Assembly: GCF_014649955.1 (NCBI RefSeq)
Contig: NZ_BMUA01000013.1
Coordinates: 1 to 64,000, forward strand
Reading direction: 5' to 3'
DNA length: 64,000 bases
Origin: Streptomyces violascens
GTDB taxonomy: Bacteria; Actinomycetota; Actinomycetes; Streptomycetales; Streptomycetaceae
The notes beneath the pieces were generated by a model, which saw nothing but the letters and a program-made list of their open reading frames with translations, was not told the DNA's origin and made no database searches. A program made the translations under genes and the position numbers. Shown here one piece after another: positions 18,087 to 26,971 of the stretch. Positions within the stretch are counted from its first letter, which is position 1. Every line of letters starts with the position of its first letter.

Positions 18087-19681
18087 TCGTCGGCGGGGAC
18101 CATCAGATTCTGGCACTGCTGCTCTTCAGCGCGTTCGTGGCGGCGACGCTCGCCATCACCACCTGGGTGAGCCGCAACCGGCGTGGCTCGGCCGAGGAGT
18201 TCTACACCGGCGGGCGCCTCTTCTCGCCCATGGAGAATGGTTTTGCCATCGCGGGCGACTACATGTCGGCCGCCTCCTTCCTCGGCATCTCCGGACTCAT
18301 CGCGCTCTTCGGCTACGACGGAATGCTGTACTCCGTGGGCTTCCTCGTCGCCTGGCTCGTGGTGCTGCTCCTGGTCGCCGAACTGGTCCGCAACTGCGGC
18401 CGGTTCACCCTGGCCGACGTGGTCGCGGCCCGGATGAGCGAGCGCCCGGTGAGGATCGCGGCGGGAACTTCTTCGGTCACCGTGTCCGTTCTCTATCTGG
18501 TGGCGCAGATGGTCGGCGCGGGGAGCCTGGTCGCCCTGCTGCTCGGCGGCACCGGCGATGCCGCGCGGAGCTGGACGGTCATCGGGGTCGGCGCCCTGAT
18601 GGTGGTCTATGTGTCGCTCGGCGGGATGCGGGCCACCACCTGGATCCAGATCGTGAAGGCCGTCCTGCTCATGGCCGGCACGATCACCCTCACCGTGCTG
18701 GTGCTGCTGCGCTTCCACGGCGACATCAATCTGCTGCTGAACTCGGCGGCCGAACACAGCGGCCACGGAAAGGAGTTCCTCTCACCCGGCCTGAAGTACG
18801 GCGGTGACTGGACGGCGCGATGCGACTTCATCAGCCTGGGGCTCGCCCTGGTCCTCGGCACGGCCGGGCTGCCGCACATCCTCGCGCGCTTCTACACCGT
18901 GCCGACCGCTCGGGCCGCGCGCCGTTCGGTCGTCTGGTCCATCGGCCTCATCGGCGGCTTCTACCTGATGACGATCGTGCTCGGCTTCGGCGCGGCCGCG
19001 CTGGTCGGCTCGGCCGAGGTCAAGGCGTCGAATCCCGCCGGGAACACGGCCGTTGCGCTGCTCGCCTACAATCTGGGCGGTGGTGCCGGTTCCACAGGCG
19101 GAACGGTTCTCTTCGCCGTGGTCGCCGCCGTCGCCTTCGCCACCATCCTCGCCGTGGTCGCGGGCATCACCCTCGCCTCCTCGGCGTCCGTCGCCCACGA
19201 CCTGTACGCCTCGCTCCGGCGCCGGCATGCCAAGCAGCGCAGCGAGGTGGCGGTCGCCCGGGTCGCGGCGGTGGGGATCGGGGCGGTGGCCATCGCCCTC
19301 GGCCTCCTCGCCCGGGACCTCAACGTGGCCTTCCTGGTCGGCCTGGCCTTCGCGGTGGCCGCCTCAGCGAACCTTCCCGTGCTGCTGTATTCCCTGTTCT
19401 GGCGGAACTTCACGACGCGGGGGGCCGTGTGGTCGGTGTACGGGGGCCTGATCCCGGCGCTGGTCCTGGTGATGGTCTCGCCCGTGGTCTCCGGCAGCCC
19501 CGAATCCCTCTTCCCCGGCGTGGACTTCCAGTTCTTCCCGCTGCAGAACCCGGGGCTCGTCTCCATCCCGCTGGGATTCCTCGCGGGCTGGCTCGGCACG
19601 GTGACCTCCGGCGACATGCCGGACGAGGCGAAGAACGCGGAGACGGAGGTACGAGCTCTGACGGGGGCGGGCGCCGTGTAG
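18083..19681 (+). CDS. Cation acetate symporter (ActP/MctC-like, sodium:solute symporter family)
   Basis: 532 residues with about 13 hydrophobic segments. The family features EEFYTGGRLFSPMENGFAIA and GDYMSAASFLGISGLIALFG at about residues 38-75, then GLPHILARFYTVPTARAARR and SSASVAHDLYASL are in the usual order. Such proteins import acetate or other short monocarboxylates with Na+ or H+. Translationally coupled to the DUF485 partner. Exact substrate not readable. Confidence 0.88.
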   Translation: MIVGGDHQILALLLFSAFVAATLAITTWVSRNRRGSAEEFYTGGRLFSPMENGFAIAGDYMSAASFLGISGLIALFGYDGMLYSVGFLVAWLVVLLLVAELVRNCGRFTLADVVAARMSERPVRIAAGTSSVTVSVLYLVAQMVGAGSLVALLLGGTGDAARSWTVIGVGALMVVYVSLGGMRATTWIQIVKAVLLMAGTITLTVLVLLRFHGDINLLLNSAAEHSGHGKEFLSPGLKYGGDWTARCDFISLGLALVLGTAGLPHILARFYTVPTARAARRSVVWSIGLIGGFYLMTIVLGFGAAALVGSAEVKASNPAGNTAVALLAYNLGGGAGSTGGTVLFAVVAAVAFATILAVVAGITLASSASVAHDLYASLRRRHAKQRSEVAVARVAAVGIGAVAIALGLLARDLNVAFLVGLAFAVAASANLPVLLYSLFWRNFTTRGAVWSVYGGLIPALVLVMVSPVVSGSPESLFPGVDFQFFPLQNPGLVSIPLGFLAGWLGTVTSGDMPDEAKNAETEVRALTGAGAV

Positions 19682-19743
19682 CACTCGCCCCCGCTCGGGT
19701 TCCGAACCGAGTCAACTCCGTTCAGATCCCTGGCGGTTGAGTC

Positions 19744-20427
19744 TCACACGGCCCATGCGTACCGATGTTCCGGGCGGCCCGTCTCTCCGTACCGCAGGGT
19801 CAGGCGGAGGCGGCCGGACTGTTCCAGGAGGCGGAGATAGCGCTGGGCCGTGGAGCGGCTCAGGCCGGTCCGGTCGGCGACCTCGTGGGCGGAGAGCGGG
19901 TGGTCCGCGGTGTGCAGGACGTCGCGGATGAGCTCCGCGGTCGGTACCGAGTGGCGGGTGGGCAGCCCGGTGCGCAGGGCCGCGAAGATCCGGTCGACCT
20001 GCTCCTGGTCCTGGGCCGCGGGACCGTCGCCGGCTGTCCCCGCCGCCCGCTCCACCGTGCGCCGCAAGGTCGCGTACGAGTCGAGCTTGGCCCGGAGCCC
20101 GGCGAACGTGAACGGCTTGACCAGATAGTGCAGCGCGCCGTGGCGCATCGCGGCCTGGACGGTGGCCACGTCGCTCGCCGACGTCACCATGATCACGTCG
20201 GTGTGGTGGCCCTGCTGACGCATCCGGCGGACCAGGCTGAGCCCGGTCTCGTCGGGCAGGAAGTGGTCGAGCAGGACGAGATCGATCCGGCGGCGTTCCA
20301 GCGTGGCGAGGGCCTGGGCGGCGCTGTGCGCACGCGCCGCGACCCGGAACCCGGGAACCTTCCCGACGTAGGCCGCGTTGATCTCAGCGACACGGAAGTC
20401 GTCGTCCACGACCAGGACGTCGATCAA
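19744..20427 (-). CDS. CitB-type response regulator (orphan)
   Basis: 227 residues from TTG 20427, chosen because GGAGGAG lies 6 nt upstream; ATG 20445 would start inside that ribosome site. Receiver: DVLVVDDDFRVAEINAAYVG, phospho-Asp in LVLLDHFLP, then VIMVTSASD and YLVKPFTFAGL. C-terminal HTH: LSAHEVADRTGLSRSTAQRY. Strongly paralogous to the regulator at 23543-24220. No kinase is adjacent. Transcribed divergently from the ABC importer, so it probably regulates that operon. Confidence 0.88.
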   Translation of the reverse strand: MIDVLVVDDDFRVAEINAAYVGKVPGFRVAARAHSAAQALATLERRRIDLVLLDHFLPDETGLSLVRRMRQQGHHTDVIMVTSASDVATVQAAMRHGALHYLVKPFTFAGLRAKLDSYATLRRTVERAAGTAGDGPAAQDQEQVDRIFAALRTGLPTRHSVPTAELIRDVLHTADHPLSAHEVADRTGLSRSTAQRYLRLLEQSGRLRLTLRYGETGRPEHRYAWAV

Positions 20428-20457
20428 GACGCTCTCCTCCTCCATGCCCGTGCTTCG

Positions 20458-20502
20458 AACCCCGCAGTTGTATCGCGCGCAAAACGAGCACAACAGGGGT
20501 TT
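20458..20502. promoter_or_regulatory. Imperfect inverted repeat in divergent promoter region
   Basis: AACCCC-GCA-GTTGT (20458-20471) faces ACAAC-A-GGGGTT (20490-20501). The arms differ by two spacer bases. It is the only obvious symmetry between the orphan regulator and the ABC operon, and is a candidate operator for that regulator. Confidence 0.45.
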
Positions 20503-20572
20503 GCGAGCAGAAGTGTGTCTTGAGACCACAAGGCTGACGCCGTGGCTCGGGCCGCATCTACGGTCCCGCTCC

Positions 20573-21388
20573 ATGAACACAGACACCAGCCCCGCCATCG
20601 AGCTGAGGGGCGCCGGCAAGGCGTTCCGTACGCCGTCGGGGACGCTGCACACCGCCGTGCGGGAGCTCGATCTGACCGTGGGGCAGGGCGAGTTCGTGGC
20701 CGTCGTCGGCCCCACCGGCTGCGGGAAGTCGACCACGCTGACCCTGGTCAGCGGTCTGGAGGAGCCCACCGATGGAGAGGTCCTGGTGGCCGGGGAGCCG
20801 GTGGAGGGCATCGGCGACAAGGTCGGCTTCGTCTTCCAGCAGGACGCCGTCTTCCCCTGGCGCACCGTGCTCTCCAACGTCATGGCGGGCCCGCGCTTTC
20901 GCGGCGTAGCGAAGGCCGAGGCGAAGGAGATGGCGCGGGCCTGGCTGGCCAGGGTCGGCCTCTCGGCGTTCGAGGACCGCTATCCGCACCAGCTCTCGGG
21001 CGGCCAGCGCAAGCGCGTCGCGCTGGCCGCGACCTTCGTCAACGACCCCCGGATCCTGCTGATGGACGAGCCGTTCTCGGCCCTCGACGTGCAGACCAGG
21101 GCCCTGATGTCGGACGAACTCCTCGACCTGTGGTCCGGCACCGGAGCCTCCGTCGTGTTCGTCACGCACGACCTGGAGGAGTCCATCGCGCTCGCCGACC
21201 GGGTCGTCGTGATGACAGCGGGCCCGGCCACCGTGAAGCGGATCTTCGACATAGACCTGCCGCGCCCGCGCAAGGTCGAGTCGGTGCGCCTGGAACCCCG
21301 GTTCATCGAGATCTACCGGGAGATCTGGGAATCGCTCGGCGAAGAGGTCCGCATCACCCGCGAGCGGGGTGCCGCCGATGTCGCCTGA
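20573..21388 (+). CDS. ABC transporter ATP-binding protein, nitrate/sulfonate/taurine type
   Basis: 271 residues. Walker A GPTGCGKSTT (about 45-54), Q-loop FVFQQDAVFPWRTVL, signature HQLSGGQRKRV, Walker B ILLMDEPFSALD, switch His in VTHDLEES. The QQD/FPWRT loop is typical of SsuB/TauB/NrtD-like ATPases. Its 3' end overlaps the permease start. Energises import with the two genes downstream. Confidence 0.9.
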   Translation: MNTDTSPAIELRGAGKAFRTPSGTLHTAVRELDLTVGQGEFVAVVGPTGCGKSTTLTLVSGLEEPTDGEVLVAGEPVEGIGDKVGFVFQQDAVFPWRTVLSNVMAGPRFRGVAKAEAKEMARAWLARVGLSAFEDRYPHQLSGGQRKRVALAATFVNDPRILLMDEPFSALDVQTRALMSDELLDLWSGTGASVVFVTHDLEESIALADRVVVMTAGPATVKRIFDIDLPRPRKVESVRLEPRFIEIYREIWESLGEEVRITRERGAADVA

Positions 21389-22238
21389 CACCGTCGCCGC
21401 CCCCGGGGTCAAGCCCGGCACCCGCGCCCGGGCCCGCGCCCGGGCCGCCCGCAACCGCCGGCTCCTCGTGCACGGCAGCCGCGTCCTGCTCCTGGTGGTG
21501 GTCGTCGCGCTCTGGGAGATCCTGGCCCGCGCCGAGGTCATCGACCCGTTCAACTTCTCGATGCCGTCGGCGATTTGGGACCAGATCCGCGAGTGGGCCG
21601 TGCACGGCACCGCACAGGGATCGCTGTGGGAACAGATCTGGTACACCCTCTACGAGGCGCTGCTCGGCTGGGTCCTCGGGGTCACGGCGGGTGTCGTGCT
21701 CGGCATCACGCTGGGCCGGATCCGCTTCCTCGCCGATGTCCTCGGCCCGTACATCAAGGTGCTCAACGCCATCCCGCGCATCGTGCTCGCGCCGGTCTTC
21801 CTGATCTGGTTCGGCCTCGGACCGGCCTCGAAGGTGGCGTCCGCCGTCGTGCTCGTCTTCTTCCCGGTGTTCTTCAACGCCTTCCAGGGGGCGCGCGAGG
21901 TCGACCGGAACCTGGTGAACAACGCCCGCATCCTCGGCGCGAGCAACCGCCGGGTCACCCTCCAGGTGGTGATTCCCTCCGCCACCTCCTGGATCTTCAC
22001 CAGCCTCCACGTCAGTTTCGGCTTCGCGCTGATCGGCGCGATCGTCGGCGAGTACATCGGCGCGACCAAGGGGCTCGGCCTCCTCGTAGCCGCCTCGCAG
22101 GGGACGTTCAACGCCGCGGGGGTGTACGCGGCGATGGCCATCCTCGCCGTCGTGGCGCTGCTCACCGAGGGGCTGCTCACCTTCGCCGAACGACGGCTGT
22201 TCCGCTGGCGCCCGGCCGAGGCGGGCACCGAGCGCTGA
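21378..22238 (+). CDS. ABC transporter permease, nitrate/sulfonate/taurine type
   Basis: 286 residues from ATG 21378; GTG 21369 is an alternative. The basic N-terminus contains an Arg/Ala dipeptide run (ARARARAARNRR). About six membrane segments follow. The EAA-type loop NNARILGASNRRVTLQVVIP (about residues 174-193) is the ATPase-contact motif. C-terminal FGFALIGAIVGEYIGATKGL is characteristic of SsuC/TauC permeases. It overlaps the ATPase gene by 11 nt. Confidence 0.88.
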   Translation: MSPDTVAAPGVKPGTRARARARAARNRRLLVHGSRVLLLVVVVALWEILARAEVIDPFNFSMPSAIWDQIREWAVHGTAQGSLWEQIWYTLYEALLGWVLGVTAGVVLGITLGRIRFLADVLGPYIKVLNAIPRIVLAPVFLIWFGLGPASKVASAVVLVFFPVFFNAFQGAREVDRNLVNNARILGASNRRVTLQVVIPSATSWIFTSLHVSFGFALIGAIVGEYIGATKGLGLLVAASQGTFNAAGVYAAMAILAVVALLTEGLLTFAERRLFRWRPAEAGTER

Positions 22239-22347
22239 CCGGCCCGAGCGCCAACAGGCCCGAGGGCCGACCGGCGCCGGGCGCCGACGGGCCTCCGCGC
22301 GCTCGCCCCATTCCCGTACGTACGCGAACATTGATCACAGGGACGTG

Positions 22348-23478
22348 ATGATCATGCCGAGCAATCCCAACACCTTTATGGACGCTGCCAGTTCAAACAC
22401 GCCTCTTTCCCGGCGGCCCGCCACCCACGACCCGCGCAGGGCCCCCTCGGCCGTCCTGGCCGGAGGGCTGTGTGTCGCTCTGCTGATGACGCTCTCCGGG
22501 TGCGGTGGCGACTCCGCCTCGGATGACAGGAGTGCGTCGGGCCAGGCCAAGGTCAAGGTGATGGTCGGCGGACTCGACAAGGTCATCTATCTGCCGGCGA
22601 TGCTGACCCAGCAGCTCGGCTACTTCAAGGCCGAGGGCCTGAACGTGGAGCTGCTGACCGAGCCCGCCGGGGTGCAGGCCGAGACCGCGCTGATCTCCGG
22701 CGACGTCCAGGGGGCCGTCGGCTTCTACGACCACACGCTGGATCTCCAGGTCAAGGGCAAGAAGGTGGAGTCCGTGGTGCAGTTCTCGCATGCGCCCGGC
22801 GAGGTGGAGGTGGTCTCCAACCAGGCCGCGGGCAGCATCGGTTCGCCCAAGGACTTCAAGGGGAAGAAGCTCGGCGTTACTGGGCTCGGTTCCTCGACGG
22901 ACTTCCTCACCAAGTACCTCGCCGTGCGGGACGGAGTGAAGACGAGCGAGTTCACGCCCGTCGCGGTGGGCGCGGGGCAGACGTTCATCGCCGCCCTGAA
23001 GCAGGGTTCCATCCAGGGCGGCATGACCACCGACCCGACGGTCGCCACCCTCGTCGACCAGAAGCTGGGCAAGGTCCTGATCGACATGCGCACGCCCGAA
23101 GGCTCCCAGCAGGCGCTCGGCGGCCCCTACCCGTCGTCCAGTCTGTACATGAACACTCAGTGGGTGAACGGGCACAAGCAGACGGTGCAGAAGCTGGTCA
23201 ACGCGCTGGTGAGGACGCTGCGCTGGATGTCCGCGCACAGCGCCGACGAGATCGCGGCGAAGATGCCCGCGGACTACGCGCAGGGCGGCAAGGCCCTTTA
23301 CGCGCAGTCGATCAAGAGCACGCTGCCGATGTTCACCAAGGACGGCGTCATGCCCGAGAACGGGCCGGAAACGGTCGAGAGGGTGCTCAAGGCGTTCAAT
23401 CCCAACCTCAAGTCCGCCAAGGTCGATCTGTCCCAGACCTTCACGACGGAGTTCGTGAAGAAGGCCCCGCAGAGCTGA
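22348..23478 (+). CDS. Substrate-binding lipoprotein of the ABC importer
   Basis: About 376 residues. A lipoprotein signal ends in the lipobox LSGC (Cys at about residue 51), after an unusually long N-region; ATG 22378 would give a more normal length, and GTG 22345/ATG 22354 are also possible. The mature part begins with VKVMVGGLDKVIYLPAMLTQ and LGYFKAEGLNVELL, the NMT1/SsuA-like fold. Anchored outside the membrane, it delivers substrate to the permease. The substrate (sulfonate, nitrate, pyrimidine or other) is not readable. Convergent with the next regulator. Confidence 0.85.
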   Translation: MIMPSNPNTFMDAASSNTPLSRRPATHDPRRAPSAVLAGGLCVALLMTLSGCGGDSASDDRSASGQAKVKVMVGGLDKVIYLPAMLTQQLGYFKAEGLNVELLTEPAGVQAETALISGDVQGAVGFYDHTLDLQVKGKKVESVVQFSHAPGEVEVVSNQAAGSIGSPKDFKGKKLGVTGLGSSTDFLTKYLAVRDGVKTSEFTPVAVGAGQTFIAALKQGSIQGGMTTDPTVATLVDQKLGKVLIDMRTPEGSQQALGGPYPSSSLYMNTQWVNGHKQTVQKLVNALVRTLRWMSAHSADEIAAKMPADYAQGGKALYAQSIKSTLPMFTKDGVMPENGPETVERVLKAFNPNLKSAKVDLSQTFTTEFVKKAPQS

Positions 23479-23542
23479 ACCCGCAACAGCCAAGCCCGCA
23501 ACAACCAACCCCGTAGGGCGGAAACCCCCTCTCCGGGGTGCC

Positions 23543-24220
23543 TTACAGCGACGCCGCCCACTCGTAGCGGTGCTCGGGGCGGCCGGTCTCGCCGTAGCGC
23601 AGACCGAGTCGCACCCGGCCCGCCCGCTCCAGGAGTTTCAGATAGCGCTGGGCCGTCTGGCGGCTCACCCCGGCCCGCTCCGCGATCTCCTGCGCAGAGA
23701 GCGGGCCCTCGGCTTCCTTCAGCACCCTGCGCAACAGGTCGGCGGTGGTGGGGGAGTGTCCCTTGGGGAGGTCGGGCTCGGCGGGGACGGACAGCGCGCC
23801 GAAGATCCGGTCCACCTCCGCCTGTTCGGCCTCGCCGCCGCCGTCGAGGGTGCGGCGCAGCACGGCGTATGCCTCCAGTTTGGTGCGGAGCCCCGCGAAG
23901 TTGAACGGCTTGACCAGGTACTGGAGGGCGCCCTGGCGCATCGCCGCCTGCACCGTGGCGACGTCGCGGGCCGCCGTCACCATGATCACATCCGTGTGGT
24001 GGCCGAGCCGGCGCAGCTCTCGTACGAACGCGAGCCCGTTCTCGTCCGGCAGATAGTGGTCGAGCAGCACCAGGTCGACCGGTTGCTCGACGATCCGGGC
24101 GAGCGCCTCGGCGGCCGAATGCGCCTGGCCGACCACCCGGAATCCGGGAACTTTCGCGGTGTACGCGGCATTGATGTCGGCGACCCGGGGATCGTCGTCC
24201 ACGACCAGTACGTCGATCAT
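23543..24220 (-). CDS. CitB-type response regulator
   Basis: 225 residues. Receiver: MIDVLVVDDDPRVADINAAY, phospho-Asp in LVLLDHYLP, VIMVTAARD, YLVKPFNFAGL. C-terminal HTH: LSAQEIAERAGVSRQTAQRY. ATG 24220 overlaps the kinase stop (ATGA). DctR/CitB regulators usually control uptake of C4-dicarboxylates, citrate or related solutes in response to a periplasmic-type sensor. Closely similar along its length to the orphan regulator at 19744-20427. Confidence 0.92.
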   Translation of the reverse strand: MIDVLVVDDDPRVADINAAYTAKVPGFRVVGQAHSAAEALARIVEQPVDLVLLDHYLPDENGLAFVRELRRLGHHTDVIMVTAARDVATVQAAMRQGALQYLVKPFNFAGLRTKLEAYAVLRRTLDGGGEAEQAEVDRIFGALSVPAEPDLPKGHSPTTADLLRRVLKEAEGPLSAQEIAERAGVSRQTAQRYLKLLERAGRVRLGLRYGETGRPEHRYEWAASL

Positions 24221-25896
24221 CGCGCCTCCTCCGCGGCCTCGCGCCGATGCCGGTCATCGGTGAGCTCCTGCTCCAGGGCCTCGCTGAGCGCGTCCGGCAG
24301 CACGACGGTGAACTCGGCCCCGCCGTCCGGGCCCGCGCCGACCCGGGCGCTGCCGCCCATCCGTTCCGCGAACCGGCCGACCAGCGCGAGACCGAGCCCC
24401 CGCTTGCCGTGGGCGGGCGGCTCCTTGGTCGTCCAGCCCTCGGTGAAGACCAGCTCGCGGTGCTCGGCGGGGATGCCGGGCCCGTTGTCGCGGACCCGCA
24501 GGACGACGGTGCGGCCCTCGGCGCGCAGCTCCACCTCGACCGCGGCACCGGGCGACCCGGCCGTCGCGTCCAGCGCGTTGTCGAGCAGGTTGCCGGTGAC
24601 CGTGACCAGGCCGCGCGGATCGACGAGCCGGTCCGGCAGCGAGGTGGCGGGGGACAGGCTCAGGGCCACCGCGCGTTCGGCGGCGACCGTCGCCTTGCCG
24701 ACCAGGACCGCGGCGAGCAGCGGGTCCCTGACCTTCTCGGTGACCTGCTCCGCGGTGGCCCGGTGCACTCCGACGACCTCGGTGATGAACTCGACGGCCT
24801 CCTCGTACAGCTCCAGTTCGAGCAGGCCGAGCAGGGTGTGCAGCCGGTTGGCGTGCTCGTGGTCCTGGGCGCGCAGGGCGTCGATCAGGCCACGCGTCGA
24901 GTCGAGCTCGCGGCCCAGGCGCTCCAGCTCGGTGCGGTCGCGGAGGGTGGCGACGGCGCCCCCGTCGTCGGTCGGCATCCGGTTGGCGACGAGAACGCGG
25001 TGACCGCGCACGGTCAGCAGGTCGGTGCCCTCGACCCGGCCGGTCAGCACATCGGTCGTACGCCCGGCACCGAGCACCTCGTCCAGGGCCCGGCCCCCGG
25101 CCTCGGGACCGACGCCGAGGAGGCGCTGTGCCTCGTCGTTGAGCAGCCGGATCCGGCCGTCGCCATCGAGCGCGACCACGCCTTCGCGGATGGAGTGCAG
25201 CATGGCCTCGCGCTCCGCAAGCAGCCCCGAAATATCGGAGAAGGCCAGGTCACGGGTCTGCTTGTGGATGCGTCGGGCGATCAGATACGCGGCGAGTGCG
25301 CCCACGGCGAGCGCGCCGCCCGCGTAGGCGAGCAGGCCCGGGATCGCATTGAGGAGCCGCGCCCGGACGCTGTCGTACTCGATGCCGACCGAGACGGCGC
25401 CGACGATCCGGCCGCCGGCGTCCCGCAGTGGCACCTTGCCCCGGGCCGAGCGGCCCAGGGTGCCGCTGTCGATCTCCATGACGTCGCGGCCCGCGAGGGC
25501 GTCGGTCGGGTCGGTGGAGACGACCCGGCCGATCTCACCGGGGTCGGTGTGCGACCAGCGCACCCCGCGGGTGTCCATGATCACCACGTATTCGGCCCCG
25601 GTCGCCCGCCTGATGCGCTCCGCGTCCGCCTGTACCGGTCCCTGGGCGGACGGCCGCGAGGCGAGCAGGTCGTCGGCGACCTGCGGCTGGGCGGCCGTGG
25701 TCGCGGCGATGGCGAGCGCGCGCCGCATGGCCTGGTCGTCGAGCTGGGCGCTGAGCGGGGCCAGGAAGAGCCCGGTCGCGAGCACGGCGACCCCGGCGGC
25801 GATGGCCAGCTGCATGAGCAGCACCTGGGAGAACACGCGCCGCGGCCAGCCGAGCCGCCGTCGGCGCGGGGTGGTCCTGGTGGGCGGGGCGGTCAT
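24217..25896 (-). CDS. CitA/DctB-family sensor histidine kinase
   Basis: 559 residues from ATG 25896. TM1 (VLLMQLAIAAGVAVLATGLF) and TM2 (LLAYAGGALAVGALAAYLIA) flank an extracytoplasmic CitA-like PAS sensor with EYVVIMDTRGVRWSHTDP. A cytoplasmic PAS (REGVVALDGDGRIRLLND) follows. The Spo0B-like phosphoacceptor is DHEHANRLHTLLGLLEL, and HATPase_c shows GNLLDNALDA, DNGPGIP and GKRGLGLALVG. The frame is open back to 26025, but ATG 25896 begins a normal basic N-terminus and has TAACGT 8 nt upstream, so the mRNA may be leaderless. Coupled to the CitB regulator. Confidence 0.9.
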   Translation of the reverse strand: MTAPPTRTTPRRRRLGWPRRVFSQVLLMQLAIAAGVAVLATGLFLAPLSAQLDDQAMRRALAIAATTAAQPQVADDLLASRPSAQGPVQADAERIRRATGAEYVVIMDTRGVRWSHTDPGEIGRVVSTDPTDALAGRDVMEIDSGTLGRSARGKVPLRDAGGRIVGAVSVGIEYDSVRARLLNAIPGLLAYAGGALAVGALAAYLIARRIHKQTRDLAFSDISGLLAEREAMLHSIREGVVALDGDGRIRLLNDEAQRLLGVGPEAGGRALDEVLGAGRTTDVLTGRVEGTDLLTVRGHRVLVANRMPTDDGGAVATLRDRTELERLGRELDSTRGLIDALRAQDHEHANRLHTLLGLLELELYEEAVEFITEVVGVHRATAEQVTEKVRDPLLAAVLVGKATVAAERAVALSLSPATSLPDRLVDPRGLVTVTGNLLDNALDATAGSPGAAVEVELRAEGRTVVLRVRDNGPGIPAEHRELVFTEGWTTKEPPAHGKRGLGLALVGRFAERMGGSARVGAGPDGGAEFTVVLPDALSEALEQELTDDRHRREAAEEAR

Positions 25897-26117
25897 GCAC
25901 AGGCACGTTAGACGGCCCGGGGCACATCCCGAAATCCCCGTGTGATCACGCGGCGTCCGCCCGCCCCGCTGCCCGCCCGTTGACCCCGGCCCCGCCGAGG
26001 GCCGCCCGGTCCAGAGGTCGCACACTCCGGCCCGCGCCGCGGCCGGAGCCGCCGACGAGTCGGCCGCCCGCCCGGTTCAGCGAAAGCGAGGCGTACGGCT
26101 CCTGATCACCCGGGGGC

Positions 26118-26894
26118 TCAGATGGCGCTGTCGTACAGCTCCAGGGTCAGCTGGGCCACCCGGTCCGGCTCCCGCAGCGACGGGAAGTGGTCGCTCCCGG
26201 AAAGGCGGACCAGGCGGCAGCCCGGGATGCGGGCGGCCATCTCCTCGTTGCACCGGACCACCTCGGTCTGGTCGAGCTCGCCGAGGGCCAGCAGGCACGG
26301 CGCCGTGATCTCGCCGAGCCGGTCGAAGGCGCCCGCGTCCGGGACCTGGCGGCCCAGATTGCTGAACCACCCCGGGATCGCCGCACGCGCCTGCGCGGCG
26401 ACCTCGGGGTCGTCGCCCGTTCCGGCCGCTCCCCAGGTGCGCAGGGTGAGGGCCACCAGGCCCTCCATGTCGCCCTTCTGCGCCAACTCGCCGATCTCCG
26501 CGAGAAGTTCGGGGGATTCGAGGTCGGGGGCGCCGGTGACGCCGGGGCAGAACAGGGCGAGCCCGGCCACCCGCGTGGGGGCGTCAAGGGCGAGGCTCAG
26601 CGCGGTCGCGCCGCCCATGCTGGACCCGACGAGCACGGCCCGCTCCACCTCGAAGTGGTCGAGCACCGCGAGGAGATCGGCGGACAGGGAGTACTGCGCG
26701 GTGGGTGCGGGGGAGCGCCCGAATCCCCGTGCGTCGTACCGGATCACGCGGCGGCGCCCGGTGAGCCCCGGCATGACCGGGTCCCAGACGCCGGAGGCCG
26801 CGACCCCCGGGTGCAGCAGCACCAGCGGCGGACCCTCGCCGCCGGTGTCCTCGGCCCAGACCTCGCCGTCCTTGACCGGCACTGTGAGTTCCAT
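26118..26894 (-). CDS. Alpha/beta-fold hydrolase
   Basis: 258 residues. Oxyanion region LVLLHPGVAASGVWDPV (HPG in place of the common HGx). Nucleophile elbow VLVGSSMGGATALS, Ser near residue 98. Acid in LALGELDQTEVV, catalytic His in LSGSDHFPSLREP. Resembles 3-oxoadipate enol-lactonase or carboxylesterase-type enzymes, but the substrate is unknown. Monocistronic between the CitA kinase and a citrate synthase homologue. The 220 bp to its left-hand neighbour hold nothing I recognise. Confidence 0.8.
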   Translation of the reverse strand: MELTVPVKDGEVWAEDTGGEGPPLVLLHPGVAASGVWDPVMPGLTGRRRVIRYDARGFGRSPAPTAQYSLSADLLAVLDHFEVERAVLVGSSMGGATALSLALDAPTRVAGLALFCPGVTGAPDLESPELLAEIGELAQKGDMEGLVALTLRTWGAAGTGDDPEVAAQARAAIPGWFSNLGRQVPDAGAFDRLGEITAPCLLALGELDQTEVVRCNEEMAARIPGCRLVRLSGSDHFPSLREPDRVAQLTLELYDSAI

Positions 26895-26971
26895 GGGGCG
26901 AGTCTGACGGTACGTTCCGGCCGGGCCAAGTAGGCCTGGAGACAGGCGAGTTCAGGCCGTGCGGAATCCGG

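Noticed and set aside
20558..21646. 362-codon minus-strand ORF over the importer genes
   Set aside because: Shadow of the ATPase and permease genes.
23524..23539. ACCCC/GGGGT short hairpin between convergent importer and regulator genes
   Set aside because: Five-bp stem without a T-tract; not distinguishable from background.
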